Below, piece by piece: positions 17,608-26,713 of a DNA stretch of 64,000 nucleotides. The position numbers and the translations under genes are program-made. Numbering within the stretch: the stretch's first letter is position 1; each line of letters begins with the position of its first letter. The notes below the pieces were generated by a model, which worked only from the letters and a program-made list of their open reading frames with translations, had not been told where the DNA came from and did no database searches. Source of the DNA: Streptomyces parvus (GTDB taxonomy: Bacteria; Actinomycetota; Actinomycetes; Streptomycetales; Streptomycetaceae); assembly GCF_032121415.1 (NCBI RefSeq), contig NZ_CP135079.1, positions 1,612,001-1,676,000 of the forward strand, written 5' to 3'.

Positions 17608-19050
17608 GTGCGCAGCACGGCACATCACGCAGACGTGATCATCATCGGGGCCGGAGTAGCCGGCCTGTCAGCGGCCCACCTGCTGACCGGGGCAGGGCTC
17701 GGCGTCAGTGTTCTGGAGGCGGCGCCCCGGGTGGGCGGCCGGCTCGCCACCGACGAGGTGGACGGGTTCCGGCTCGACCGCCTCGGCCCGCTGCTCTGCA
17801 CCTCCTGGCCCGAGCTGACCGGCGGCCCGGGGCTCGGCGCCCCGGAGCTGCGGGAGTTCGCCCCGGGGGTCCTGATCCACAGCGAGGGGCGCCGCCATCT
17901 CACCGGCGACATACGGAGCGCGAGGGGCGCACTCAAAGCGGCACGCACCCGATCGAGCGCCCCCTGGACCCAACGCGCTCCGCGCACGCCCCGCGCTCTC
18001 CGGGCTTCCGTGGCTTCTGCGGCTCCCGCGGCCTCCGGCGCCGCCGGTTCGGCGCAGGGTGTGCACGGGCACGAACTCGGCGCTCCGGCGCGCGGCGGAG
18101 GCCGGGGCGGCGTGGTGACCGGCGCGATCGACCGGGCCCGGCTGGGCGCGGCGCTGCACCGGCTGGCTCTCACACCGGAGGCCCGGCTGCTGGCCCGCCC
18201 GGAGCGGTCGGCCGCCGAGGCGCTGGCCGGGGTGGGGCTGCCCGGCCGTACGGTGGACGGCATCCTGCGCCCGCTGCTGGCCGCGCTGCTCAGCGACCCC
18301 GCCCTCACCACGTCGAGCCGGTCCGCCGATCTGGCGCTGCGGGACTACGCGCGCGGCGGCCTGTGCGTACCGGCGGGCGGATCGGCCGCGCTGCCGGGCC
18401 TGCTGGCGGCCGCGCTGCCACCGGGCACGGTGCGGACCGGGGTGCATGTGACGGCCGCCGGCATCACCTCCGTACGCACCAAGGAGCACGGCGAACTGGG
18501 GTGCCGCTCGCTGTTGCTGGCGACCGGGGCGGGGGCCGCGGCCGAGCTGCTGCCCGGGCTTCGGGTGCCGTCCTTCCGCCCGGTGACGGTCCTTCACCAC
18601 ACCGCGTCCGCCCCGCCGCCCACGGGCAGGTCGCTGGTGCTGGACGGAGACCGGTCGGGCCCGGTGGCGTACACCTCGGTGATGAGCGAGGTCGACCCCT
18701 CGCGCGCGCCGGAGGGCCGGACGCTGATCACCTCGACGGTGCTCGGGACCCCGCCGCCGGACCTGGACCGCTCGGTACGGACGCATCTGGCGGCGCTGTA
18801 CGGCGTGCCGACCGACGGCTGGGAGCTGCTGGCGGCCCACCACGACCCGGAGGCGGTGCCCGCGATGGAGACCCCGCACGACCCGCGCCGCCCGGTGCGG
18901 GTGCTGGCCGGACTGTACGTCTGCGGCGACCACCGCGACACGAGCACGGTCCAGGGAGCGCTGCACTCGGGCCGCCGGGCGGCAGGGGCGATCCTCACGG
19001 ACCTGGGTGTCGGGGGCGCGCACGCGGGGAGCCTGCCCCGGGCCGCGTGA
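17608..19050 (+). CDS. FAD-dependent oxidoreductase (flavin amine-oxidase/desaturase type)
   Basis: A 480-residue flavoprotein. The dinucleotide motif IIIGAGVAGLSAAHLL (GxGxxG at 14-19) leads into VLEAAPRVGGRLATDE, typical of the amine-oxidase/phytoene-desaturase superfamily. The C-terminal FAD segment is LYVCGDHRDTSTVQGALHSGRRAAGAIL. The substrate is unknown. Residues about 109-167 are a low-complexity Ala/Arg/Pro/Gly insertion where relatives usually have a short loop, so this piece is probably disordered. The GTG at 17608 has GGAGG 5 nt upstream and is preferred over an upstream ATG. It is convergent with the NsdA-like regulator. Confidence 0.85.
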   Translation: MRSTAHHADVIIIGAGVAGLSAAHLLTGAGLGVSVLEAAPRVGGRLATDEVDGFRLDRLGPLLCTSWPELTGGPGLGAPELREFAPGVLIHSEGRRHLTGDIRSARGALKAARTRSSAPWTQRAPRTPRALRASVASAAPAASGAAGSAQGVHGHELGAPARGGGRGGVVTGAIDRARLGAALHRLALTPEARLLARPERSAAEALAGVGLPGRTVDGILRPLLAALLSDPALTTSSRSADLALRDYARGGLCVPAGGSAALPGLLAAALPPGTVRTGVHVTAAGITSVRTKEHGELGCRSLLLATGAGAAAELLPGLRVPSFRPVTVLHHTASAPPPTGRSLVLDGDRSGPVAYTSVMSEVDPSRAPEGRTLITSTVLGTPPPDLDRSVRTHLAALYGVPTDGWELLAAHHDPEAVPAMETPHDPRRPVRVLAGLYVCGDHRDTSTVQGALHSGRRAAGAILTDLGVGGAHAGSLPRAA

Positions 19051-19062
19051 GGCCGGGCCGCC

Positions 19063-19091
19063 TGGGACCCGGCCCCTGGCCCCGGGTCCCA
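19063..19091. terminator. bidirectional hairpin between convergent genes
   Basis: Inverted repeat TGGGACCCGG (19063-19072) / CCGGGTCCCA (19082-19091) in the 47-bp gap between the FAD oxidoreductase and the NsdA-like regulator stops. Confidence 0.6.
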
Positions 19092-19097
19092 CGGGGC

Positions 19098-20714
19098 TCA
19101 GCCCAGAGCGGCCACCCGGTCGCGGTAGCCGCGTACGGCGACCGCGTCGCGGTAGGGCTCCAGGCTGCGCTCGAAGGCGCGGACGTACTCCGTGGCGCGC
19201 ACCGAGCGCATCTCGGCCGCCTGCTGGGCCGCCTCCGCACCGAGCTGGCAGGCCTGCTCCAGCTCGCCGAGGCCGAGGCGGGCCGAGGCCAGGACGATCC
19301 GGCAGAGCAGTCTGCTGCGGGCGTACGCGGGGGCGCGCAGCTGGAGCGAGCGCTCGGCGTGCTGGGCGGCGGCCCGGTACTGCTGGAGGTCGCGGTGGCA
19401 GTGGCTCAGCTCGTCGGCGAGCTGCGCCTCGTCGAAGGTGCGGGCCCAGTGCGGCACCTCGTCGCCGGGGCGCGCGGTCTCCAGGGCGTGTTCGGCGCGG
19501 GTCAGGGCGGCGGTGCAGGAGCGCGCCTCGCCGAGCACCGCGTGTCCGCGCGCCTCGACCGCGTGCAGCAGCGCCTGGACGAGGGGCGGGGCGGCCGAGC
19601 CGATGCCCTGCTGGGCGACGCGGGCGAGCTGGACGGCTTCCCTGCCGTGCCCGAGGTAGACGGCCTGCCGGCTCATGGTGAGCAGCACATAGGCCCCGTA
19701 ACCGCGGTCCCCGGCGGCCTGGGCGAGCCGGAGCGCCTGGACGAAGTACCGCTGGGCGAGGCCGTGGGCGGCGATGTCGTACGAGGTCCAGCCGGCCAGC
19801 CGGGTCAGGTCGGCCACCGCGGCGAACAGCCGCCGCCCGGTGGTCTCGCCGTAGGTGCCCCGGAGCATCGGCTCGGCCTCGTGCTCCAGATAGCGCACGA
19901 GGGCCTGCCGGGCGTGACCGCCGCCGTAGGCGTGGTCCAGGGTGCGGAAGAGCTCCCCGACGGAGCGCAGCGCGGCGACGTCCCCGGTGCCGACCCGCTG
20001 GCCGGGGCCGCGGTCCGTCTGGCGCTGGCGCGGCACCACGGGCAGCGCACCGGCCCCGGGGTGCGCCCCGGCGGCGGGCGGGGGCGTCGCGGGCGGGTGC
20101 GTGGCGGCGGGCCCCGACGGCGTGGGCCGGTGCGGTCCGGCGGGCGGGCGCGGCAGGGTGCGGGCCTCGGTGCGCGGCGCCCCGTCCGTACGCCCCGGGG
20201 CCATGCGTCCCGCAGCGGTGGCCCCGGCCTCTCCCCCGGCGCGGCGGGCGGCCCCGCCGTCCCGGGCCACCCATTCGTCGGCCCGGCCGATCAGCCAGTC
20301 GCGGCTGGGGACGACGAGTCCGGCGGGCGTGAAGGCGATCTTGCGCAGCTCCGTGTGCGTACCCGAGTCCTTGCGCCACAGGCCGCTGACGATGTCGACC
20401 GCCTCGGCGGGGGTGGCCGCGAACTCCAGTCCCGCGTAGACGGGGGCACAGGCGTCGAGCCCGAGGTCCTGCGCGGAGAGCCGCCGGCCGAGCCGCCGGG
20501 TGAACACCTCGGCGATCAGCGCGGGAGTGGTGCCGCGCGGCTGCTGTCCCCGCAGCCAGCGGGTGACCGAGGTCTTGTCGTACCGCAGGTCGAGGCCGTG
20601 TTCGAGGCCGAGCTGATCGACCCGGCGGGCGAGGCCCGCGTGGGAGAACCCGGCTTCCGCGATGAGTGAGGCGAGTCTGCGGTTGGGCGTGCGCTGCGAG
20701 GGTCGTTCCGACAT
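19098..20714 (-). CDS. NsdA-like TPR regulator with N-terminal helix-turn-helix
   Basis: A 538-residue regulator of the Streptomyces type represented by NsdA. Residues 12-75 form an Xre-like HTH (RLASLIAEAGFSHAGLARRV, then YDKTSVTRWLRGQQPRG), followed by VFTRRLGRRLSAQDLGL. The next segment (about 150-235) is a low-complexity Pro/Gly/Ala linker, and about 240-530 is helical with tetratricopeptide-like repeats (ALVRYLEHEAEP, AHGLAQRYFVQALRLAQAAG, AEHALETARPGD, AAQHAERSLQL). NsdA of S. coelicolor represses sporulation and antibiotic formation; a similar pleiotropic role here is inference. It is divergent from lipB across 312 bp. Confidence 0.78.
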   Translation of the reverse strand: MSERPSQRTPNRRLASLIAEAGFSHAGLARRVDQLGLEHGLDLRYDKTSVTRWLRGQQPRGTTPALIAEVFTRRLGRRLSAQDLGLDACAPVYAGLEFAATPAEAVDIVSGLWRKDSGTHTELRKIAFTPAGLVVPSRDWLIGRADEWVARDGGAARRAGGEAGATAAGRMAPGRTDGAPRTEARTLPRPPAGPHRPTPSGPAATHPPATPPPAAGAHPGAGALPVVPRQRQTDRGPGQRVGTGDVAALRSVGELFRTLDHAYGGGHARQALVRYLEHEAEPMLRGTYGETTGRRLFAAVADLTRLAGWTSYDIAAHGLAQRYFVQALRLAQAAGDRGYGAYVLLTMSRQAVYLGHGREAVQLARVAQQGIGSAAPPLVQALLHAVEARGHAVLGEARSCTAALTRAEHALETARPGDEVPHWARTFDEAQLADELSHCHRDLQQYRAAAQHAERSLQLRAPAYARSRLLCRIVLASARLGLGELEQACQLGAEAAQQAAEMRSVRATEYVRAFERSLEPYRDAVAVRGYRDRVAALG

Positions 20715-21026
20715 CAGCTGTACGGTCTCCTGCCTTCGGGGCCGGACGGGCAGCCCTCATGGGAACGGCGCGAATTTAGCGGCCACCGGGGCGGCCACTG
20801 CCACCCTTTGCTCCACGTTCATCCGATCGTGTGAGGATTCCGGACGGAGCTGACGGAAACGCCCGACACGTGGGTGCGCGGCCGTCGTGCCCGTGAGAGG
20901 CCGTTCCACCTGCCGGGGGCCTGTTCGGGCGACGGTCGTACAGTGGATGCGGGCGCGATCAGTGCAGGGCACCGTCATCCCGGGGACACCCCTCCGGGCC
21001 TGCGGGGCCCGCAGAGGGAGGCATCG
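20715..21026. other. regulator-lipB intergenic region
   Basis: A 312-bp divergent gap with no supportable gene. It contains the regulator promoter on the left, in a patch of lower GC around 20765-20840. A candidate lipB -10, TACAGT (20939-20944), lies about 83 bp before the lipB GTG; no good -35 is apparent. No obvious palindrome was found. Confidence 0.4.
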
Positions 21027-21857
21027 GTGAGCGAGCTGCGGTTCATCCGTCTGGGCTTCGGCGAACAGGCCGTCGAATACACGGAGGCCTGGCAGAAGCA
21101 GCGCGAGGTGCACGCGGACCGGTTCGAGGACCGGGTGCCGGACACCTGTCTGCTTCTGGAACACCCGCCCGTCTACACCGCGGGACGCCGTACGGCGGAC
21201 AGCGAGCGTCCGCTCGACGGCACCCCCGTCATCGACGTGGACCGGGGCGGGAAGATCACCTGGCACGGTCCGGGCCAGCTCGTCGGCTACCCGATCCAGA
21301 AGCTGCCGCGCCCGGTCGACGTCGTCGCGCATGTGCGCCGGCTGGAGGACGCGCTGATCCGCACGGCCGCCGACTTCGGCGTGGAGACCTCCCGGGTCGA
21401 GGGCCGCAGCGGGGTCTGGGTGCTGGGCGACCCGGTCGAGCAGCGCCAGGCGCTGGGCGGGCTCTCGCTGGACTTCGACCCGAGGCTCCAGGACGAGGAG
21501 TTCGACCCCCGGCTGAACGGCCCGGAGTACGCCCCGTCCAACGCGGGCCAGCGCCGCGAGGACCGCAAGCTGGCGGCGATCGGCATCCGGGTCGCCAAGG
21601 GCGTCACGATGCACGGCTTCGCGCTCAACGTGAACCCGGACAACACCTGGTTCGACCGGATCGTCCCGTGCGGCATCCGGGACGCCGGGGTCACGTCCCT
21701 CTCCAACGAGCTGGGCCGCCAGATCACGATCGAGGAGGTGCTGCCGGTCGTCGAGAAGCACCTGCGGGACATCCTGGAGAACGCGGATCTCGCACCGCGC
21801 GAGATCGAACGGCCGCAGACTTCGGTCCCGGCGCCGCAGGCTTCGGTCCCGGCGTGA
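21027..21857 (+). CDS. lipB: LipB: octanoyl-[ACP]:protein octanoyltransferase
   Basis: LipB moves octanoate from acyl carrier protein to the lipoyl lysine of E2 and glycine-cleavage H proteins, the first step of lipoate synthesis. Markers are [32 protein letters not shown] near 73-90, KLAAIGIRV with the catalytic lysine, MHGFALNVN and [13 protein letters not shown] with the nucleophilic cysteine. At 276 residues it is longer than the E. coli enzyme. A segment of about 45 residues between GVWV and KLAAIG and a C-terminal Ser/Val/Pro/Ala tail of duplicated units account for the excess. GAGGGAGG precedes the GTG. It is followed by lipA. Confidence 0.95.
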   Translation: MSELRFIRLGFGEQAVEYTEAWQKQREVHADRFEDRVPDTCLLLEHPPVYTAGRRTADSERPLDGTPVIDVDRGGKITWHGPGQLVGYPIQKLPRPVDVVAHVRRLEDALIRTAADFGVETSRVEGRSGVWVLGDPVEQRQALGGLSLDFDPRLQDEEFDPRLNGPEYAPSNAGQRREDRKLAAIGIRVAKGVTMHGFALNVNPDNTWFDRIVPCGIRDAGVTSLSNELGRQITIEEVLPVVEKHLRDILENADLAPREIERPQTSVPAPQASVPA

Positions 21858-22072
21858 GGAGCCGCCGCCGTACCGATCGGTAGCGCGTCCCCCGCCGCCG
21901 ACGGGGGAATAGGGCCCGTCGGCCGCAGGTTGGCCAGACGTAAGGCCGTTCGATGTAGGGGCGTACCCTGGTGTTCGCCGAAGAATCCAAAGTGAATCCC
22001 TCGCGCATCGCTCGCGCATCCCACGCGAACCCGACGCGAATCCAACGCAGCAGAGAGCAAAGGGGAGCCGGA

Positions 22073-23050
22073 GTGTCCGCTGTCGCACCCGACGGGCGCA
22101 AGATGCTGCGCCTGGAGGTCCGGAACAGCCAGACCCCCATCGAGCGCAAGCCCGAGTGGATCAAAACGCGGGCGAAGATGGGCCCCGAGTACAAGCAGCT
22201 GCAGCAGCTGGTCAAGGGTGAGGGCCTGCACACGGTCTGCCAGGAGGCGGGCTGTCCCAACATCTTCGAGTGCTGGGAGGACCGCGAGGCCACCTTCCTC
22301 ATCGGCGGCGACCAGTGCACCCGGCGCTGCGACTTCTGCCAGATCGACACCGGCAAGCCGCAGGCGCTGGACCGTGACGAGCCCCGCCGCGTCGGCGAGT
22401 CCGTCGTGACGATGGACCTGAACTACGCCACCATCACCGGCGTCGCCCGCGACGACCTGGAGGACGGCGGCGCCTGGCTGTACGCGGAGACCGTCCGCCA
22501 GATCCACACGCTCACCGCGGAGCGGGAGGCCGGCGCGACCAAGGTCGAGCTGCTGATCCCCGACTTCAACGCGGAGCCCGCGCAGCTCGCCGAGGTCTTC
22601 TCCTCGCGCCCCGAGGTGCTCGCGCACAACGTGGAGACGGTGCCGCGGATCTTCAAGCGGATCCGCCCCGGCTTCCGTTACGAGCGTTCCCTGGAGGTCA
22701 TCACCCGCGCCCGCGAGGCCGGTCTGGTGACCAAGTCGAACCTGATTCTCGGCATGGGCGAGACCCGCGAGGAAGTCAGCGAGGCGCTCCAGGACCTGTA
22801 CGACGCGGGTTGCGAGCTCATCACGATCACGCAGTACCTCCGCCCCTCCGTACGGCACCACCCGGTCGAGCGCTGGGTGAAGCCGCACGAGTTCGTCGAG
22901 CTGAAGGACGAGGCCGACGCGATCGGCTACTCCGGCGTGATGTCGGGGCCGCTGGTGCGGTCCTCGTACCGCGCGGGGCGTCTCTTCCAGCAGGCGATGG
23001 ACGCGCGGGGCACCGCCGCCGGGGCCGTCCAGGCCGCAACAGCCGTGTGA
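22073..23050 (+). CDS. lipA: LipA: lipoyl synthase (radical SAM)
   Basis: LipA inserts two sulfur atoms into the protein-bound octanoyl chain. The 325-residue protein carries both iron-sulfur sites: the auxiliary cluster cysteines C56, C61 and C67 ([12 protein letters not shown]) and the radical-SAM cluster C82, C86 and C89 (CTRRCDFC). The closing region has [18 protein letters not shown] and the serine of [11 protein letters not shown], the third-site ligand of the auxiliary cluster. The GTG at 22073 is chosen because AAAGGGGAG lies 6-8 nt upstream. Together with LipB it modifies K43 and K173 of the E2 encoded 12 kb upstream. A 13-bp hairpin ends the unit. Confidence 0.96.
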   Translation: MSAVAPDGRKMLRLEVRNSQTPIERKPEWIKTRAKMGPEYKQLQQLVKGEGLHTVCQEAGCPNIFECWEDREATFLIGGDQCTRRCDFCQIDTGKPQALDRDEPRRVGESVVTMDLNYATITGVARDDLEDGGAWLYAETVRQIHTLTAEREAGATKVELLIPDFNAEPAQLAEVFSSRPEVLAHNVETVPRIFKRIRPGFRYERSLEVITRAREAGLVTKSNLILGMGETREEVSEALQDLYDAGCELITITQYLRPSVRHHPVERWVKPHEFVELKDEADAIGYSGVMSGPLVRSSYRAGRLFQQAMDARGTAAGAVQAATAV

Positions 23051-23088
23051 ATCCGCTCACGAGCGGCCACCAGGCCCCCGCCGCATGA

Positions 23089-23142
23089 CCGAAGCGGTCC
23101 GGACGCTCCTCGCAGGTGAGGGACGCGTACGGACCGCTTCGG
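23089..23142 (+). terminator. terminator after lipA
   Basis: Perfect 13-bp inverted repeat CCGAAGCGGTCCG (23089-23101) / CGGACCGCTTCGG (23130-23142), about 40 bp after the lipA stop, with a 28-nt loop. Confidence 0.7.
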
Positions 23143-23170
23143 CGTGCGCGGCGCCGGAATCAAGGCTTCA

Positions 23171-23209
23171 TTGGTGTTTGACCACCCGGTCATGCGCTGG
23201 TAACACCAA
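23171..23209. repeat. inverted repeat upstream of the 66-aa gene
   Basis: TTGGTGTT (23171-23178) and AACACCAA (23202-23209) form a perfect 8-bp inverted repeat spaced by 23 bp, in a lower-GC patch ahead of the 66-codon gene. It could be a two-half-site operator or a short RNA hairpin; position alone suggests regulation. Confidence 0.45.
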
Positions 23210-23319
23210 GCAGTGACCCTAGGTACACGCGCGGCAGCGGCTCCAGCAGCCGCCGCCGTCACCGCTTCCCGCACTCATCCGCGCCACCGGGCGCATCCAT
23301 TCCGAGGGGGAACACCACG

Positions 23320-23520
23320 ATGCAGGCCGCACCGGTCCGCGCCCACGCCCTTCCGTCCGTCACCACCGCCCTGCGCGCCGTCGAGTCGCTGCTGCTGAGC
23401 AGCGGCCAGCGCACCGCCCGCCGCAACGCCTGGACGGCCGTCCTGGAGGACCGCCGCCGTGCCAAGGACCGGGTGGAGGCCCAGTACGTGCTGGACGCCG
23501 TGGCCGACCACCGTTCCTAG
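23320..23520 (+). CDS. small conserved hypothetical protein, 66 aa
   Basis: A soluble 66-residue protein rich in Ala, Arg and Val (ALRAVESLLLSSGQ, ARRNAWTAVLEDRRRAKDR) predicted as two or three helices. GAGGGGAA lies about 7 nt before the ATG, and codon use is strongly Streptomyces-like in this frame. I recall similar small ORFs between lipA and the DUF4191 gene in other streptomycetes. No known domain, function unknown. It has its own upstream region with an inverted repeat and a candidate promoter. Confidence 0.65.
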   Translation: MQAAPVRAHALPSVTTALRAVESLLLSSGQRTARRNAWTAVLEDRRRAKDRVEAQYVLDAVADHRS

Positions 23521-23606
23521 GCCGCTCCGGCGCCACGGGTCGCTCGCGCATTCCCGGGACGCTCCCACGTTCCTGGGGCGCTTCCTCGCCACGTAAACTT
23601 CAGTAC

Positions 23607-24314
23607 ATGGCGAGGAAGGCAAAAACTGAAGGCGCGGACAGCGCCGAGAACGCGGGGCGACTCAAGCAGATCGCCCTGACCTACAAGATGACCAGGCGGA
23701 CCGACAGCAAGATCGGTCTTGTCGTCGCAGGTGTCGGAATCGTCACGTTCGGTGTCCTCCTCGGCATCGGCTTCGCGATCGGCCACCCGGTCTATCTGGG
23801 CATCCTGGGCTTCGTCCTGGCCGTCCTCGCGATGGCGATCGTCTTCGGCCGACGCGCCGAGCGGGCGGCCTTCGGTCAGATGGAGGGCCAGCCCGGAGCG
23901 GCGGCCGCCGTCCTGGACCGGATCGGGCGCGGCTGGACGACCACCCCCGCGGTGGCGATGAACCGCAGCCAGGACGTCGTCCACCGGGCGGTCGGCAAGG
24001 CGGGCATCGTCCTGGTCGCCGAGGGCAACCCGAACCGGGTGAAGGGCCTGCTGGCGGCCGAGAAGAAGAAGATGGCCCGCATCGTGGTGGACGTGCCGGT
24101 GCACGACATCATCGTCGGCAACGGCGAGGGCCAGGTGCCCCTGAAGAAGGTCCGCACCAAGATGCTGAAGCTCCCCCGCGTCCTGACCGGCCCGCAGGTG
24201 ACCACCACCAACGACCGGCTGCGCGCGATGGGTGACCTGATGAGCAACATGCCGCTGCCGAAGGGCCCGATGCCGAAGGGCATGCGGATGCCGCGCGGCG
24301 GAAAGATGCGCTGA
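23607..24314 (+). CDS. DUF4191 membrane protein
   Basis: A 235-residue protein of the actinobacterial DUF4191 family. A charged N-terminus (about 1-35) leads to two transmembrane helices (about 38-57 and 62-82), then a soluble domain (100-200) with RIGRGWTTTPAVAMNRSQDVVHRAVG and KKKMARIVVDVPVHDIIVGNGEGQVPL. The C-terminal tail is basic and Met/Pro/Gly-rich (about 212-235). Function is unknown; the gene is usually adjacent to lipA and glnA in actinobacteria. A hairpin follows. Confidence 0.88.
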   Translation: MARKAKTEGADSAENAGRLKQIALTYKMTRRTDSKIGLVVAGVGIVTFGVLLGIGFAIGHPVYLGILGFVLAVLAMAIVFGRRAERAAFGQMEGQPGAAAAVLDRIGRGWTTTPAVAMNRSQDVVHRAVGKAGIVLVAEGNPNRVKGLLAAEKKKMARIVVDVPVHDIIVGNGEGQVPLKKVRTKMLKLPRVLTGPQVTTTNDRLRAMGDLMSNMPLPKGPMPKGMRMPRGGKMR

Positions 24315-24327
24315 CCGCGACCTACGG

Positions 24328-24374
24328 AAACGGGGCGGCCCCAGGACCTTCACCGGTCCGGGACCGCCCCGTTT
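24328..24374. terminator. terminator after the DUF4191 gene
   Basis: AAACGGGGCGG (24328-24338) pairs with CCGCCCCGTTT (24364-24374), with GGACC/GGTCC pairing inside. The flanking A and T runs make it usable for both converging transcripts. Confidence 0.8.
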
Positions 24375-24380
24375 CGCATG

Positions 24381-24430
24381 GTGCACGTCGCATGGTGCGC
24401 GTCGCATGAGTGCACGTCGCATGGGTGCGC
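24381..24430. repeat. 14-15-bp tandem repeat, three units plus partial copies
   Basis: Units GTGCACGTCGCATG (24381), GTGCGCGTCGCATGA (24395) and GTGCACGTCGCATGG (24410) follow head to tail, with CGCATG before and GTGCGC after. They lie just after the terminator and just before the end of the RDD gene, so outside both coding regions. Copy number is likely to vary between strains. Confidence 0.75.
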
Positions 24431-24439
24431 GGGAGGAGG

Positions 24440-24907
24440 TCACATCCGAATCTGAACGGAGCGCGACAGCCGGTCGTGCAGACCGCGCCCGTCGCGGTCC
24501 CAGACGAGCGCGGGGATGACGAGCAGGAGCAGCACGGTCCGCACGGCCACGCGCACGAACCCGAGCCGCCCGCCGTCGTCGGCGACGACGCGCACACCCA
24601 GCAGCCGCTTCCCGGGCGTGCAGCCGACGGTGCCGACGGTCAGCAGGCTCATCACGAGGAAGATCCCGAGCGCCCAGTTCCCCGCCGCCTGCTGGTCACC
24701 GCGAGCGAACAGCCCGTATGCGATCAGCATGCAGAGCGTCCAGTCGATGAAGATCGCCCCGAAGCGCCGGCCGAGCGGCGCGATCGAGCCGGGCCCCTCC
24801 TCGGGCAGCCCGAGACCCTTGCCCCGGTAGCCGAAGTCGGCGCCCATCTCCTCGGCGGCCGCGCGGGGCCCCGAGAGCCACGATCCGATTGCTTGCCTGT
24901 TGTCCAC
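24440..24907 (-). CDS. RDD-family membrane protein
   Basis: A 155-residue protein with the RDD domain from about residue 40. The signature arginine and aspartates lie in [13 protein letters not shown], followed by two helices ([11 protein letters not shown]..., [12 protein letters not shown]) and the third helix near 120-140 after [17 protein letters not shown] proteins are small transport-related or integrity proteins of unclear role, some with Na+/H+ antiport activity. The gene is divergent from glnA; the two share the 237-bp control region that holds the GlnR box. Confidence 0.88.
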   Translation of the reverse strand: MDNRQAIGSWLSGPRAAAEEMGADFGYRGKGLGLPEEGPGSIAPLGRRFGAIFIDWTLCMLIAYGLFARGDQQAAGNWALGIFLVMSLLTVGTVGCTPGKRLLGVRVVADDGGRLGFVRVAVRTVLLLLVIPALVWDRDGRGLHDRLSRSVQIRM

Positions 24908-25006
24908 CCGTCCACGGTACTGCGCCCGGGTTTGGGCCCGGCCGGGCGGGGCACGGAAACAGCCGCACGGAGACCGCCGCTGAGATGCCGCCCACCACCG
25001 CCCCGG

Positions 25007-25060
25007 TTAACTTGGGCGAAACAAATGGGTCACGCTTGGGAAATCGAGCCTGCCTATGGT
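25007..25060 (+). promoter_or_regulatory. glnA promoter with tandem GlnR box
   Basis: Four 5-bp elements spaced exactly 6 bp: TTAAC (25007), GAAAC (25018), GTCAC (25029) and GAAAT (25040-25044). This matches the published Streptomyces GlnR consensus gTnAc-n6-GaAAc in two tandem copies. A -10, TATGGT (25055-25060), follows, so GlnR would bind just upstream of RNA polymerase and activate glnA under nitrogen limitation. Confidence 0.88.
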
Positions 25061-25144
25061 CGGGTCCAGCGTGCGCCACCGCACTGGCCGCACCACGAGC
25101 TACACAACCCCCGCCCCTCCCGGGTCGGGAGGAGGAGGAGTTGG

Positions 25145-26554
25145 ATGTTCCAGAACGCCGACGAAGTGCAGAAGTACGTAGCGGACAACGACGTCAAGTT
25201 CATCGATGTCCGGTTCTGCGACCTGCCCGGGGTGATGCAGCACTTCACGATCCCGGCAGCGACCTTCGACCCGGCCGAGGAACTGGCCTTCGACGGTTCG
25301 TCGATCCGCGGCTTCCAGGCCATCCACGAGTCGGACATGGCGCTGCGGGCGGACCTGTCGACGGCTCGGGTGGACCCCTTCCGCCGCGACAAGACGATCA
25401 ACATCAACTTCTTCATCCACGACCCCATCACGGGCGAGCAGTACAGCCGTGACCCGCGCAACATCGCCAAGAAGGCCGAGGCCTACCTCGCCTCGACCGG
25501 CATCGCGGACACCGCGTACTTCGGCCCGGAGGCCGAGTTCTACGTCTTCGACAACGTCCGCTTCCAGACGTCGGCGAACGAGAGCTTCTACCACATCGAC
25601 TCCGAGGCCGGCGCCTGGAACACCGGTGCGCTGGAGAACAACCGCGGTTACAAGGTCCGCTACAAGGGCGGCTACTTCCCGGCCCCGCCGGTGGACCACT
25701 TCGCCGACCTGCGGGCCGAGATCTCCCTGGAGCTGGACAAGAACGGCCTCCAGGTCGAGCGCCAGCACCACGAGGTCGGCACGGCCGGCCAGGCGGAGAT
25801 CAACTACAAGTTCAACACGCTGCTCGCCGCGGCCGACGACCTGATGCTCTTCAAGTACATCGTGAAGAACGTCGCCTGGCGCAACGGCAAGACCGCGACC
25901 TTCATGCCGAAGCCGATCTTCGGCGACAACGGCTCGGGCATGCACGTGCACCAGTCGCTGTGGCAGGGCGGCACGCCGCTCTTCTACGACGAGCAGGGTT
26001 ACGCCGGCCTCTCGGACACCGCCCGCTACTACATCGGCGGCATCCTGAAGCACGCCCCGTCGCTGCTGGCCTTCACCAACCCGACGGTGAACTCCTACCA
26101 CCGCCTGGTCCCCGGCTTCGAGGCCCCGGTCAACATGGTGTACTCGCAGCGCAACCGCTCCGCCGCGATGCGCATCCCGATCACCGGCTCGAACCCGAAG
26201 GCCAAGCGCGTCGAGTTCCGCGCCCCGGACCCGTCCTCCAACCCGTACCTCGCGTTCTCCGCGCTGCTGATGGCGGGCCTGGACGGCGTGAAGAACAAGA
26301 TCGAGCCGGCCGAGCCGATCGACAAGGACCTCTACGAGCTGGCTCCCGAGGAGCACGCCAACGTCCAGCAGGTCCCGACCTCCCTCCCGGCCGTGCTCGA
26401 CGCCCTGGAGGCGGACAACGAGTACCTCCAGGCGGGCGGCGTCTTCACGGCGGACCTGATCGAGACCTGGATCGACTACAAGCGCACGAACGAGATCGCC
26501 CCGATCCAGCTGCGGCCGCACCCGCACGAGTTCGAGCTGTACTTCGACATCTAG
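25145..26554 (+). CDS. glnA: GlnA: type I glutamine synthetase
   Basis: ATP-dependent synthesis of glutamine from glutamate and ammonium. The 469-residue protein has normal length for GSI-beta: FDGSSIRGF near 48, [12 protein letters not shown] near 128, the [12 protein letters not shown] metal region, [18 protein letters not shown] near 265 and [10 protein letters not shown] with the arginines of the active site. Y397 in [10 protein letters not shown] is the adenylylation tyrosine, so activity should be controlled by GlnE. GGGAGGAGG lies just before the ATG. Transcription is expected to be under GlnR. It is followed by a strong terminator. A second, type II enzyme (glnII) lies 10 kb downstream. 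Confidence 0.97.
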   Translation: MFQNADEVQKYVADNDVKFIDVRFCDLPGVMQHFTIPAATFDPAEELAFDGSSIRGFQAIHESDMALRADLSTARVDPFRRDKTININFFIHDPITGEQYSRDPRNIAKKAEAYLASTGIADTAYFGPEAEFYVFDNVRFQTSANESFYHIDSEAGAWNTGALENNRGYKVRYKGGYFPAPPVDHFADLRAEISLELDKNGLQVERQHHEVGTAGQAEINYKFNTLLAAADDLMLFKYIVKNVAWRNGKTATFMPKPIFGDNGSGMHVHQSLWQGGTPLFYDEQGYAGLSDTARYYIGGILKHAPSLLAFTNPTVNSYHRLVPGFEAPVNMVYSQRNRSAAMRIPITGSNPKAKRVEFRAPDPSSNPYLAFSALLMAGLDGVKNKIEPAEPIDKDLYELAPEEHANVQQVPTSLPAVLDALEADNEYLQAGGVFTADLIETWIDYKRTNEIAPIQLRPHPHEFELYFDI

Positions 26555-26601
26555 GACCGCCGCAGGTCAGAGGGGTTCTCCTCTCGCCTGGGCCGTCTGT
26601 G

Positions 26602-26645
26602 GGCCGTGGGCCGTATCCCTCCGGGGGTACGGCCCACGGCCTTTT
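26602..26645 (+). terminator. terminator after glnA
   Basis: Perfect 14-bp stem GGCCGTGGGCCGTA (26602-26615) / TACGGCCCACGGCC (26628-26641) followed by TTTT, a classic intrinsic terminator 48 bp after glnA. Confidence 0.9.
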
Positions 26646-26713
26646 CCAGCGAGGCAGGCCCGCCGAGGAGTTCGGCGCCCGGGCCGTGGCCGGCGTACGG
26701 GGAGACGGCGGGG

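Noticed and set aside
23607..24314. DUF4191 protein as a regulator of lipoate synthesis
   Set aside because: Proximity to lipA is the only support; the protein has membrane helices and no DNA-binding motif.
24381..24430. CRISPR-like array
   Set aside because: The repeats are directly adjacent without spacers and only 14-15 bp long, so this is a simple tandem repeat.
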